From Chloroflexota bacterium (lineage in GTDB: Bacteria > Chloroflexota > Anaerolineae > Caldilineales > Caldilineaceae): 8,939 nucleotides of DNA. The DNA lies in the NCBI GenBank assembly GCA_003577365.1, contig QEUY01000103.1, positions 1-8,939 of the forward strand, in the 5' to 3' direction. The stretch's first letter is position 1; each line of letters begins with the position of its first letter. A program made the position numbers and the translations under genes. Positions 1-7,270 of this stretch are shown piece by piece. The notes beneath the pieces are model-generated. The model saw only the letters and a list, made by a program, of their open reading frames with translations, was not told where the DNA came from and searched no databases.

Positions 1-500
1 CGCTGGGCTATCTCAGCCTCTTCTCGCTCGGCCCCCCGTTGCTCTATGCCGTCGCGCAGCAGCGGCTCTATCCCACGACATGGCTGCGCCGCTGGGCGCT
101 GCTGCCACTGCTCATGCTGATCGGCACCGGCCTCGCCCTCAACAACACCATCGCCGTGTTGCAAGGGCTGACCGGCACAGGCGGCGATTTCCTGCGCACG
201 CCCAAGTTCGATGTACGCAGCCGCGCCGACGACTGGCAGCGCAGCAGCTATCGGCTCCCCCTGCCGCGCCTGGTGCTGGCCGAATTCGCCCTGGCCTGTT
301 ATGCGCTTGCCGCCGCGACGCTGGGCGCGGCCCAAGGCCACTGGGGCACAACGCTCTTTCTCTCGCTCTACACCGCTGGGTTTGGGCTTATGGCTGGCGC
401 CGGCTGCTGGCAGGCCTGGCAGAGCCGCCCGCGACCGGCTCCCGCGCCCCATGCAGAACCGTCTGCTCTCGACGTGGACGGCGAACGCCTGCCGCTCTAG
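1..500 (+). CDS. Glycosyltransferase family 2 (cellulose-synthase-like) membrane protein, 3' end only
   Basis: The reading frame is open from the window edge (first full codon at 3) to TAG at 498-500, giving about 165 C-terminal residues, so the catalytic GT-A domain lies outside the window. The visible part has about four hydrophobic segments: one at the very start (LGYLSLF...), one around WALLPLLMLIGTGLAL, one around LVLAEFALACYALAAATLGA, and one around TTLFLSLYTAGFGLMAGAG. Between the second and third is NNTIAVLQGLTG followed by FLRTPKF. That arrangement (an N-N-T-x-A-V-L-x-G segment, then a RTPK motif on the cytosolic side before the last helices) is typical of processive-type GT2 enzymes related to cellulose synthase and plant CSLA/CSLC. 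The substrate cannot be told. The C-terminus is a Pro/Ala-rich tail. The TTG at 39 is an internal codon, not a start. The family call rests on the motif and topology only. Confidence 0.72.
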   Translation, partial: LGYLSLFSLGPPLLYAVAQQRLYPTTWLRRWALLPLLMLIGTGLALNNTIAVLQGLTGTGGDFLRTPKFDVRSRADDWQRSSYRLPLPRLVLAEFALACYALAAATLGAAQGHWGTTLFLSLYTAGFGLMAGAGCWQAWQSRPRPAPAPHAEPSALDVDGERLPL

Positions 501-525
501 CCCCCCTGCACCCTGGCGTGCGATT

Positions 526-554
526 TTGTCAAAGCCTTCGTGCGCCTGTACAAT
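526..554 (+). promoter_or_regulatory. Sigma-70-like promoter for the small gene at 617
   Basis: TTGTCA (526-531) and TACAAT (549-554) are separated by exactly 17 bp, the optimal spacing for a housekeeping sigma-70/SigA promoter. Each hexamer differs from consensus at one position. Transcription would start near 561, leaving a leader of about 55 nt before the ATG at 617. It lies just past the glycosyltransferase stop codon, in a locally less GC-rich stretch. It may also drive polA and argS, because no terminator is visible before either. This is a sequence match only. Confidence 0.55.
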
Positions 555-616
555 GACCGCGTGTTTTCTGTATCTGACGCCAGACATTTTTCTCTGGGCC
601 ACCTGAGCGGAACGCC

Positions 617-829
617 ATGAGCAACAATATCACCGGCAACACCTGGCAAGAAGACCCCGACCAGATCATCATGCTGGTCAATCGCAGTAAAAACAACTAT
701 ATCTTGGAGCTACCCAGCGGGCGCTACCGCCTAGATGCGGGCCGGCGCATGCGCACGGTGCGTTCGATCATGAAGATTCAGCAGATCAAGCAGTTGGTCG
801 ACCAAGGCAATTTGGTCATCGAACAGTAG
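617..829 (+). CDS. Conserved-looking small protein of unknown function (70 aa)
   Basis: I do not recognise a named family. The protein is short, soluble and basic in the middle, with no signal peptide, membrane segment or Cys. The sequence suggests two beta strands (IIMLVNRS, NYILELPSGRYRL), a basic turn (DAGRRMRTVRS), an amphipathic helix (IMKIQQIKQLVDQG) and a final strand (NLVIEQ). This order, ending in a helix with L-V-x-x-G-x-L-x-I, loosely resembles small add-on domains that occur near structural proteins of phage or injection systems, but the resemblance is too weak to assign a role. The start is supported by ATG at 617 with a weak GAGCGG element at 605-610 and by the promoter upstream. 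Its codon use matches its neighbours less tightly (more A/T). It ends 109 bp before polA. Confidence 0.7.
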   Translation: MSNNITGNTWQEDPDQIIMLVNRSKNNYILELPSGRYRLDAGRRMRTVRSIMKIQQIKQLVDQGNLVIEQ

Positions 830-840
830 TCTATCGAGCA

Positions 841-889
841 ACTGTTCATTGTACTGTTCATTGTGTAGTAGCGATGTGTAGTAGCGATG
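841..889 (+). repeat. Two overlapping short tandem duplications upstream of polA
   Basis: ACTGTTCATTGT is present twice head to tail, exactly (841-852 and 853-864). Immediately after and overlapping by 3 bp, TGTGTAGTAGCGA is present twice (862-874 and 875-887) and extends 2 bp further with the same 13-bp period. Both copies of each unit are perfect. They sit between the stop of the small gene and polA, in AT-richer DNA. No clear -35/-10 pair is formed. Replication slippage is the simplest origin; a duplicated operator or protein-binding site is possible but unproven. Confidence 0.85.
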
Positions 890-938
890 CCGAGCGCGCC
901 GGCGCTGCGCCCGCTGCCGCGCCGCCGCCAAATCAATC

Positions 939-3764
939 ATGCCAACACTCCTTCTAGTCGATGGTCACTCCCAAGCATACCGTGCCTACTTCGGGTTAAA
1001 GACCCCGCTCTCGACGCGCGAAGGCGAGCCGACCACCGCCGTCTTTGGCTTTGTCCGCAAGCTGTTGAGCCTGCTGCGCGAAATCCAGCCCGACTATGTG
1101 GCCGTGGCCTTCGACACCGGCGACACCTGGCGGCATTCGGAGTTCTCCGACTATAAGGCCACGCGCGACAGCATGCCCGACGACATGCGCACCCAGATGG
1201 AGCGCATCGTCGAGTTTCTACAGGCCTTCAACATCCCGGTCGTCACCTATCCCAACTACGAAGCGGACGATATCCTCGGCACCTTGGCGCGCCAAGCCGC
1301 CGACGCCGGCACCGATGTCCTGATCCTGTCGGGGGATCGGGACATGTTCCAGTTGATCGACGAGCGGGTGCGCATCCTCTATACCAAAGGCGGGCCAAAC
1401 CCAGAGACCGTGCTCTATGGCCTGGACGAACTGCGCGAACGCTACAACCTTGCGCCCGACCAGTTTGTCGACCTCAAAGCCTTGATCGGCGATTCGTCCG
1501 ACAACATCCCCGGCGTGCCTGGCGTCGGCGAAAAGACGGCCATCAAGTTTCTGACCGAGTATGGCACGGTCGAAAATCTCTACGCCCACATCGACGAGAT
1601 CAGCGGGCCGAAGACACGCCAGAACCTGATCGATGCGCGCGAGCAGGTCGAACGCAACCGGCGCTTGATGACCATCGTGCGCGACCTGGACCTGGTCTAT
1701 AACCCCGAAGCCTGCCGCGTGGAGGACTATGACCAGCAGGCTGTAGTCCGGCTCTTCAACGAGTTGGAGTTCCGCAGCCTGCTCAAAGAACTGCCCAGCC
1801 CACGCGCCAGCGCCCCGCCCGCCGCGCCGGAACGCGGCCAGATGGCGCTCTTTGCCGAGGAGCGCGTGGCCGCGCCCCCGCCCGCCACCCCCAGCGGCGT
1901 GGACTATCTCTGCGTGCAGACCGCCGCCGATCTGGATACCCTGGTCGCAAAGCTCGGGCAGGCCACCCGCCTCAGCTTCGACGTGGAGACCACCAGCACC
2001 GACGCCATGCGCGCCAAGCTGGTCGGGTTGGGCGTGGCCTGGGCCGTGGGCAAAGGTGCGTATATTCCCATCGCCCACGCCGAAGGGCCGCAGCTGCCCT
2101 GGGACCAAGTGCGCCAGCAGATCCAGCCCTTCTTCGCCAACCCGGACATCGTCAAGATCGCCCACAACGGCAAATATGACCTGACCGTCTGCCGCCGCCA
2201 TGGGCTGCAGGTTGCAGGCCCCATCCACGATACCATGATCATGGCCTGGGTGCTCGACCCCGGCAGCCGCAGCCTGGGCCTCAAAGCCCAAGCCGCCGAA
2301 CTGCTCGACTGGCAGATGACTGAGATCACCGAGCTGATCGGCACAGGCCGCAAACAGGTGACGATCGACCTGGTCGGCATCGACCACGTCGCCCCCTACT
2401 GCGGCGCGGATGTCGACGCTACGCTGCGCGTCTTCGACATTCTCAAGCCCAAGCTGCAGGACAGCGGCATGTGGCATCTCTACGAAACCATCGAACTGCC
2501 GCTGCTGCCTGTGCTCACCGACATGGAGATGGCCGGGGTTCTGCTCGACGTCGACTACCTGGGCGAAATGTCGAGCAAATTTAGCAAACGGCTGCTCGAA
2601 TTGGAGGAAACACTCTTTAAGCTGGTGGGGCACAGCTTCAACCTGCGCAGCACCCAGCAGTTAAGCCAGGTCCTGTTCGACGAGCTGCACTTCCCCACCA
2701 AGGGCATGAAGCGCACCGCGTCGGGCCATATCAGCACTGCGGTCGGCGCCCTGGAACAGTTGGCCGCCCAGCCCGACGACCTCACACAGCAGCAACAGCA
2801 GGTGCTGGACATTATTTTTGAACAGCGCCAGTTGGAAAAGCTGCGCAGCACCTATATCGACGCCCTGCCCGCGCTCGTCAACCCGGAGACCGGGCGCGTC
2901 CATACCAGCTTCAACCAGGCCGGCGCAGTCACCGGGCGCATGAGCAGCAGCAACCCCAACCTGCAAAACATCCCGATCCGTACCGAACTGGGCCGCGAGA
3001 TCCGCCGCGCCTTTATCGCGCCGCCGGGCTGGGTGCTGCTCTCCGCCGACTACAGCCAGGTCGAACTGCGCATCCTGGCCCAAGTCGCGGGCGAACAAGG
3101 CTTGATCGACGCCTTCTTGGCCGACCAAGACATCCATGCTGCCACCGCCGCCCGGCTCTTCCATGTGCCCATCGAGCAGGTCGACCGCGCCCAGCGCGGG
3201 CTGGCTAAGACGATCAACTTCGCCACGATCTACGGCGTGAGCGAGTTTGGCCTCAGCAGCCGCACCGAGATGTCACGCCAAGAGGCGCGCCAGTTCCTGG
3301 AGCAATACTTCGTTACCTATCCCCGCATCCGCGCCTATATTACCGACACGCTGGCCCAGGCCAACCGCGTTGGCTATGTCGAAACGCTGTTGGGGCGCAA
3401 ACGCTTCTTCCCCGAGCTGCTCAACCCGCGGCTGCCTTTTAACCAGCGTCAGGCGGTCGAACGTGCCGCCATCAATGCGCCCATCCAGGGCACAGCCGCC
3501 GACATCATGAAGATCGCCATGACCCGGCTGCACGGCAAGCTGCGCCAAGGCGGCTTCCAAGCACGCATGCTGCTCCAGGTGCACGACGAATTGGTCTTGG
3601 AAGTGCCGCAGGCCGAACTGTCCGACGTCGCCAACTTGGTCTGCGATGTGATGGAGAACGCCTACCCGCTGGCCGTGCGGCTCAAGGTCGACGTCGAAGC
3701 CGGACCCAACTGGTACAACCAGGAATCCGTCCAGGCCGATCGCTCGCCGGACACACACACCTGA
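939..3764 (+). CDS. polA: DNA polymerase I with 5' nuclease, proofreading and polymerase domains
   Basis: The 941-residue protein is about the length of E. coli Pol I (928) and complete. It fills gaps and removes RNA primers during lagging-strand synthesis and repair. The 5' nuclease (about 1-285) starts with LLLVDGHSQAYRAYFG (D8) and has YEADD (D110, D111), GDRDMF, and GDSSDN (D185, D188) leading into the helix-hairpin-helix GVPGVGEKTA. A Pro/Ala linker (286-320) contains QMALF (301-305). The 3'-5' exonuclease (about 322-510) keeps its catalytic set: D348 and E350, N410/D414 in HNGKYD, and Y487/D491, so it should proofread. The polymerase has motif A DYSQVELRI (D704), the O helix with R753, K757, F761 and Y765, and motif C VHDELV (D883, E884). 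F761 is at the position of E. coli F762, the residue associated with discrimination against dideoxynucleotides. The start at 939 matches the family N-terminus, though no good ribosome binding site precedes it. Confidence 0.97.
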   Translation: MPTLLLVDGHSQAYRAYFGLKTPLSTREGEPTTAVFGFVRKLLSLLREIQPDYVAVAFDTGDTWRHSEFSDYKATRDSMPDDMRTQMERIVEFLQAFNIPVVTYPNYEADDILGTLARQAADAGTDVLILSGDRDMFQLIDERVRILYTKGGPNPETVLYGLDELRERYNLAPDQFVDLKALIGDSSDNIPGVPGVGEKTAIKFLTEYGTVENLYAHIDEISGPKTRQNLIDAREQVERNRRLMTIVRDLDLVYNPEACRVEDYDQQAVVRLFNELEFRSLLKELPSPRASAPPAAPERGQMALFAEERVAAPPPATPSGVDYLCVQTAADLDTLVAKLGQATRLSFDVETTSTDAMRAKLVGLGVAWAVGKGAYIPIAHAEGPQLPWDQVRQQIQPFFANPDIVKIAHNGKYDLTVCRRHGLQVAGPIHDTMIMAWVLDPGSRSLGLKAQAAELLDWQMTEITELIGTGRKQVTIDLVGIDHVAPYCGADVDATLRVFDILKPKLQDSGMWHLYETIELPLLPVLTDMEMAGVLLDVDYLGEMSSKFSKRLLELEETLFKLVGHSFNLRSTQQLSQVLFDELHFPTKGMKRTASGHISTAVGALEQLAAQPDDLTQQQQQVLDIIFEQRQLEKLRSTYIDALPALVNPETGRVHTSFNQAGAVTGRMSSSNPNLQNIPIRTELGREIRRAFIAPPGWVLLSADYSQVELRILAQVAGEQGLIDAFLADQDIHAATAARLFHVPIEQVDRAQRGLAKTINFATIYGVSEFGLSSRTEMSRQEARQFLEQYFVTYPRIRAYITDTLAQANRVGYVETLLGRKRFFPELLNPRLPFNQRQAVERAAINAPIQGTAADIMKIAMTRLHGKLRQGGFQARMLLQVHDELVLEVPQAELSDVANLVCDVMENAYPLAVRLKVDVEAGPNWYNQESVQADRSPDTHT

Positions 3765-3792
3765 TACCTACACGCCTGGAATAGCTGACACG

Positions 3793-5499
3793 ATGATGGT
3801 CAAAGACTCGATCCGCAGCCTTGTTGCCGCTGCCGTCGCCGCCGCCCAGGCGGACGGCAGCCTGCCCCCCTTTGAACTCGACGAGATCGATATCGCGCGC
3901 CCCAAGCAGGCCGGCCACGGCGACTACAGCAGCAACGTGGCGATGGTCGCCGCCGCCGCCGTCCGCAAGGCGAGCGGCGAGAAGGCCGCCCCCCGCCAGA
4001 TCGCCGAGGCGATTGTCCACCACCTGCCCACCGGCGGCCTGATCGACCACGTCGAACTGGCCGGGCCGGGCTTCATCAACTTCTGGCTGGCGCAGCGCTG
4101 GATCCAAGACCAAATCCTGGAGATGCTCGCCGCCGGGCCGGACGTGGGCGCGATCAACCGCGGGCAGGGCCAGCGCTGGCAGGTCGAGTTTGTCAGCGCC
4201 AATCCCGTGGGGCCGATCCACTATGGCGGCGCACGCAATGCTGTGCTGGGCGACGCCTTAGCCAACGTCCTGACCGCCGCCGGCTACAGCGTGCAGCGCG
4301 AGTTTTATGTCAACGATGGCGGCAAACAGTTCCAACTCTTCGCCGAAAGCCTCTTTGCCCGCTATGCCCAACTGCTCGGCCAAGATGTGCCTGTGCCGGA
4401 GGGCGGCTATCCGGGCGACTATGTCTTCGACTACGCCCGCCAGATCATCGCCGAGCAGGGCGACCGTTTTCTGCAGATGCCGCGCGCCGAGGCCATCGAG
4501 CAGATCAAGCCGCTGGGCCGCGCCATTGTGCTGGCCGATATCGAGGCGGAGCTGCGCCGCATCGGCGTCGAGTTCGACAACTGGTTCAGCGAAAAAAGCC
4601 TCTATGACGAAGGTCTGGTCGAACAATCCCTGGCCTATCTCGACCAGCGCGGTGAACTGGTGCGCCGCGATGGCGCGGTCTGGTTCGCCGCCTCGCGCTA
4701 TCCCAAGAACGAGAAGGATGAGGTCGTCGTCCGCTCCAACGGCGTTCCGACCTATTTGGCGGGCGACATCGCCTATCATTATGACAAGTTCATCCGCCGC
4801 AAGTTCGACCGCGTGGTCAACGTCTGGGCGGTGGATCACCAAGGGCATGTGCCGCGCATGGCCGCGATCATGCAGGCCTTCGGGCTGGATCCCGACCGGC
4901 TGGTCATCCTGATGTACGACCTGGTCAAGCTGATCCGCGATGGTCAAGAGGTCAAGCTCAGCAAGCGCGCCGGCAACCTGCTCACCATCGACGATGTGGT
5001 GGATGAAGTCGGCGCCGACGCCATTCGCTTCAACCTCTTGACGCGCAGCCCGGAAAGCACCATCGAGTTCGACCTCGACCTTGCCGTGGAGCAGAGCAAC
5101 GAAAACCCGGTCTATTATGTGCAGTACAGCCATGCGCGCATCTGCTCGATCCTGGCCCGCGCCCGCGAGGAAGGCTTCGCCGTCGACGCCCGCCCCGCCG
5201 GCCCCGAAGCCGCCGGCCTGCACCTGTTGACCCATCCTTCCGAGTTGGCGCTGCTGCGCAAGATGTTGGAACTGGAAGAACAGATTGAACTGGCAGTGGA
5301 GAAGCTCTCCCCCCATAACCTGACCCACTATGCGCTGGAACTGGCGCGCACCTTCAATGCCTTCTATCGCGACTGCAAAGTCGTGGACCCCGACCAACCG
5401 CAGCTCAGCGCCGCACGCCTGCTGCTCTGCCGTGCCTGCCAGGCCGTCTTGGCGCGCGTCTTGGGGCTGATCGGCGTGACCGCGCCCGAATCGATGTAA
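3793..5499 (+). CDS. argS: Arginyl-tRNA synthetase
   Basis: This class I synthetase charges tRNA-Arg with arginine in the cytosol. At 568 residues it is the normal length. The N-terminal domain contains the typical P-x-x-x-GHGDYSSNVAM segment. The signature region reads SANPVGPIHYGGARNAVLGD, with H143-Y-G-G146 where HIGH usually stands. The second ATP motif is VKLSKRAGN (K388-L-S-K-R392), the KMSKS equivalent. ENPVYYVQYSHARI (437-450) marks the start of the DALR anticodon-binding domain. That domain continues through LTHYALELARTFNAFYRDCKV and ends in VLGLIGVTAPESM, the usual ArgRS C-terminus. Two ATG codons lie in tandem at 3793 and 3796; I use the first, with only a weak GGA element upstream. 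The 28-bp gap after polA has no terminator, so the two are probably one operon. The weakened HIGH motif is tolerated in class I enzymes. Confidence 0.96.
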   Translation: MMVKDSIRSLVAAAVAAAQADGSLPPFELDEIDIARPKQAGHGDYSSNVAMVAAAAVRKASGEKAAPRQIAEAIVHHLPTGGLIDHVELAGPGFINFWLAQRWIQDQILEMLAAGPDVGAINRGQGQRWQVEFVSANPVGPIHYGGARNAVLGDALANVLTAAGYSVQREFYVNDGGKQFQLFAESLFARYAQLLGQDVPVPEGGYPGDYVFDYARQIIAEQGDRFLQMPRAEAIEQIKPLGRAIVLADIEAELRRIGVEFDNWFSEKSLYDEGLVEQSLAYLDQRGELVRRDGAVWFAASRYPKNEKDEVVVRSNGVPTYLAGDIAYHYDKFIRRKFDRVVNVWAVDHQGHVPRMAAIMQAFGLDPDRLVILMYDLVKLIRDGQEVKLSKRAGNLLTIDDVVDEVGADAIRFNLLTRSPESTIEFDLDLAVEQSNENPVYYVQYSHARICSILARAREEGFAVDARPAGPEAAGLHLLTHPSELALLRKMLELEEQIELAVEKLSPHNLTHYALELARTFNAFYRDCKVVDPDQPQLSAARLLLCRACQAVLARVLGLIGVTAPESM

Positions 5500-5530
5500 C
5501 AAGAGCCGTCTCACACCGCCATTGCCGGTC

Positions 5531-5550
5531 GTGGGCCGTTCACGGCCCAC
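5531..5550 (+). terminator. Strong hairpin in the argS-serA gap; candidate terminator or leader structure
   Basis: GTGGGCCG (5531-5538) and CGGCCCAC (5543-5550) are perfectly complementary around the loop TTCA, giving an 8-bp GC-rich stem 31 nt after the argS stop codon. No T-tract follows (the next bases are CTCTGCC), so it is not a classical intrinsic terminator. It could slow RNA decay, end transcription with help, or be part of a serA leader. Its core, GGCC-GTTCAC-GGCC, closely matches the hairpin at 8218-8239. Confidence 0.5.
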
Positions 5551-5577
5551 CTCTGCCACCGCAAGGATGTGTGAGCC

Positions 5578-5610
5578 ATGGGAGTGATTGTAGACCGTCC
5601 ATGCGTGTGA
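5578..5610 (+). other. Possible 10-codon leader ORF overlapping the serA start
   Basis: ATG at 5578 opens MGVIVDRPCV and stops at TGA 5608-5610, so it runs past the serA ATG at 5601 in a different frame. AAGGA (5563-5567) lies 10 nt upstream, an acceptable ribosome binding distance. A second mini-ORF, MCEPWE (5567-5587), overlaps it. If translated, termination at 5610 could deliver ribosomes to the serA start. Chance occurrence of ORFs this short is high. Confidence 0.25.
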
Positions 5611-7199
5611 ACTACAAAGTTTTGGTCAGCGATTCCCTGTCGGAGTCTGGCCTCAAACCGCTGCGCGCCGCCGAGGGCATTCACGTCGACGTGCGCACCA
5701 ACCTGACTCCGGATCAACTGCTGGAGGCCATCCCCGACTACGATGCCCTGCTCGTACGCAGCAGCACCGAAGTCACCGCCGCCGTGATCCAAGCGGGCAA
5801 AAAACTGCGCGTGGTGGCGCGGGCCGGTGTGGGTGTCGACAACATCGACGTCGATACCGCCACCCAGGCGGGCATCATCGTCGTCAACGCGCCCACCGGC
5901 AACGTCGTCGCCGCCGCCGAACACACCATCGCCATGCTCTTCGCCGTGGCCCGCCATGTTGCCCAGGCCGATGCCCATGTGCGCGCCGGGCAGTGGAAGC
6001 GCAGCCAGTTTATGGGCGTCGAGATCCGCAACAAGATCCTGGGCACGGTCGGCATGGGCCGCGTGGCCCAGGAAGTGGCACGCCGCGCCCAAGGCCTGGG
6101 CATGACCGTGCTGGGCTATGACCCCTATGTCACCGCCGATTTCGCCGCGCAGCGCGGCGTGCGCCTGGTCGACCTCGACACGCTCTTGGCGCAGGCCGAC
6201 TTCCTGACCGTCCATGTACCCCTGACGCCCCAGACCACCAATCTGATCGACAGGCCCCAGTTGGAATTGATGAAGCCGACGGCGCGCATCCTCAACGTGG
6301 CGCGCGGCGGCGTCGTCAACGAAGCGGCCTTGGCCGAGGCCGTGGAGACGGGCCGGATCGCAGGCGCGGCGCTCGACGTCTTTACCGAAGAGCCGCTCGC
6401 CGCCGACAGCCCCCTGCGCCGCACCAACAAGATTGTCCTCACCCCCCATCTCGGCGGCAGCACGGTCGAAGCCCAAGAGCAGGTCGCCGAAGACGTGGCG
6501 CTACAGGTGATCGACGTGCTCAACGACCGGCCTGCGCGCTACGCCGTCAACGCGCCCATCATCCCCCCCACCGATCTGGAGTTCCTGATCCCCTATATCG
6601 ACCTGGCGGAGCGCATGGGCCGCTTTCTCCAGCAGTTGGGCGGCAAGTGGGGCATCGGCAAGCTGGAGATCACCGCCCACGGCGACCTGGCCGATTTTGA
6701 CCTCGCCTATATCAGTGCCGCCGCCATCAAGGGGCTGCTGCGCGATGTCGTCAACATCCGCGTCAACCTGGTCAACGCCCTGCTGATGGCCGAACGCCGC
6801 GGCATCGACGTGGTCGAGCGCAGGCTGCACCAGCACGAAGCGCGCTATGACAACATGCTCACCCTGCGCGTGACGAGCGCCACCGAAAAGTTCACCGTCA
6901 GCGGGAGCGTGCTCCAGGGTGAGCCGTACATCATCGGCATCAACGACCAGTGGGTCGACTTCCCGGCCACCGGCCATCTGCTGCTCTCATCGCACCGCGA
7001 CCGCCCGGGCATCATCGGGCGCGTCGGCACGGTGCTGGGCGAAGCAGACATCAACATCAGCTTTATGCATGTCGGGCGCGAAGGCCCGCGCACCGACGCC
7101 ATCATGGTATTGGGCACCGACGAACCAACCCCGCCGGAGATCCTAGAGCGGTTGACAGCCCTCAGCCATATCAACTGGCTCAAGACCGTCACACTCTAG
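5601..7199 (+). CDS. serA: D-3-phosphoglycerate dehydrogenase, long form with ACT domain
   Basis: The enzyme oxidises 3-phosphoglycerate to 3-phosphohydroxypyruvate with NAD+, the first committed step of serine synthesis. From ATG 5601 it has 532 residues, the length of the long type found in Bacillus and Mycobacterium (about 525-530). The substrate domain begins KVLVSDSLSESGL. The NAD-binding fold has LGTVGMGRVAQEVA (147-160). The catalytic triad is present: R235 in NVARGGVVNE, E264 in DVFTEEP, and H283 in LTPHLGGST. After about 310 comes the intervening ASB domain, then a C-terminal ACT domain (about 453-532, HRDRPGIIGRVGTVLGEADINISF), which in this family commonly binds serine for feedback control. 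An in-frame GTG at 5571 would add ten residues (MSHGSDCRPS) unlike homologues; AAGGA lies only 3 nt before it. I prefer 5601, although GGAG at 5581-5584 is 16 nt away, longer than ideal. Confidence 0.95.
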   Translation: MRVNYKVLVSDSLSESGLKPLRAAEGIHVDVRTNLTPDQLLEAIPDYDALLVRSSTEVTAAVIQAGKKLRVVARAGVGVDNIDVDTATQAGIIVVNAPTGNVVAAAEHTIAMLFAVARHVAQADAHVRAGQWKRSQFMGVEIRNKILGTVGMGRVAQEVARRAQGLGMTVLGYDPYVTADFAAQRGVRLVDLDTLLAQADFLTVHVPLTPQTTNLIDRPQLELMKPTARILNVARGGVVNEAALAEAVETGRIAGAALDVFTEEPLAADSPLRRTNKIVLTPHLGGSTVEAQEQVAEDVALQVIDVLNDRPARYAVNAPIIPPTDLEFLIPYIDLAERMGRFLQQLGGKWGIGKLEITAHGDLADFDLAYISAAAIKGLLRDVVNIRVNLVNALLMAERRGIDVVERRLHQHEARYDNMLTLRVTSATEKFTVSGSVLQGEPYIIGINDQWVDFPATGHLLLSSHRDRPGIIGRVGTVLGEADINISFMHVGREGPRTDAIMVLGTDEPTPPEILERLTALSHINWLKTVTL

Positions 7200-7270
7200 G
7201 CAGACCGCCGGCCTGGACAAGAGGACCGACCGGACAGGCCAACCAATCGGGCAGCATGACAGAGGCAATG

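Noticed and set aside
841..889. CRISPR-like or iteron array
   Set aside because: There are only two copies of each unit, they are contiguous with no spacers, and no cas or replication-initiator gene is nearby.
893..906. Small inverted repeat AGCGC-GCCG-GCGCT before polA
   Set aside because: A 5-bp stem in very GC-rich DNA is expected by chance, and no T-tract follows.
1218..2633. 471-codon open frame antisense to polA
   Set aside because: It lies wholly inside polA, has a His/Gly/Ala/Asp-rich composition typical of the antisense of GC-rich genes, no recognisable domain and no ribosome binding site.
4258..5559. 433-codon antisense frame over argS
   Set aside because: Same low-information composition; argS has all its family motifs on the plus strand.
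5511..6476. 321-codon antisense frame over serA
   Set aside because: It overlaps a certain gene, and its product is compositionally biased with no family features.
6950..7270. Upstream extension of the SH3b frame into the end of serA
   Set aside because: The extra residues are Arg/His/Pro-rich shadow of the serA ACT domain, and they would bury the signal peptide that starts at 7271.
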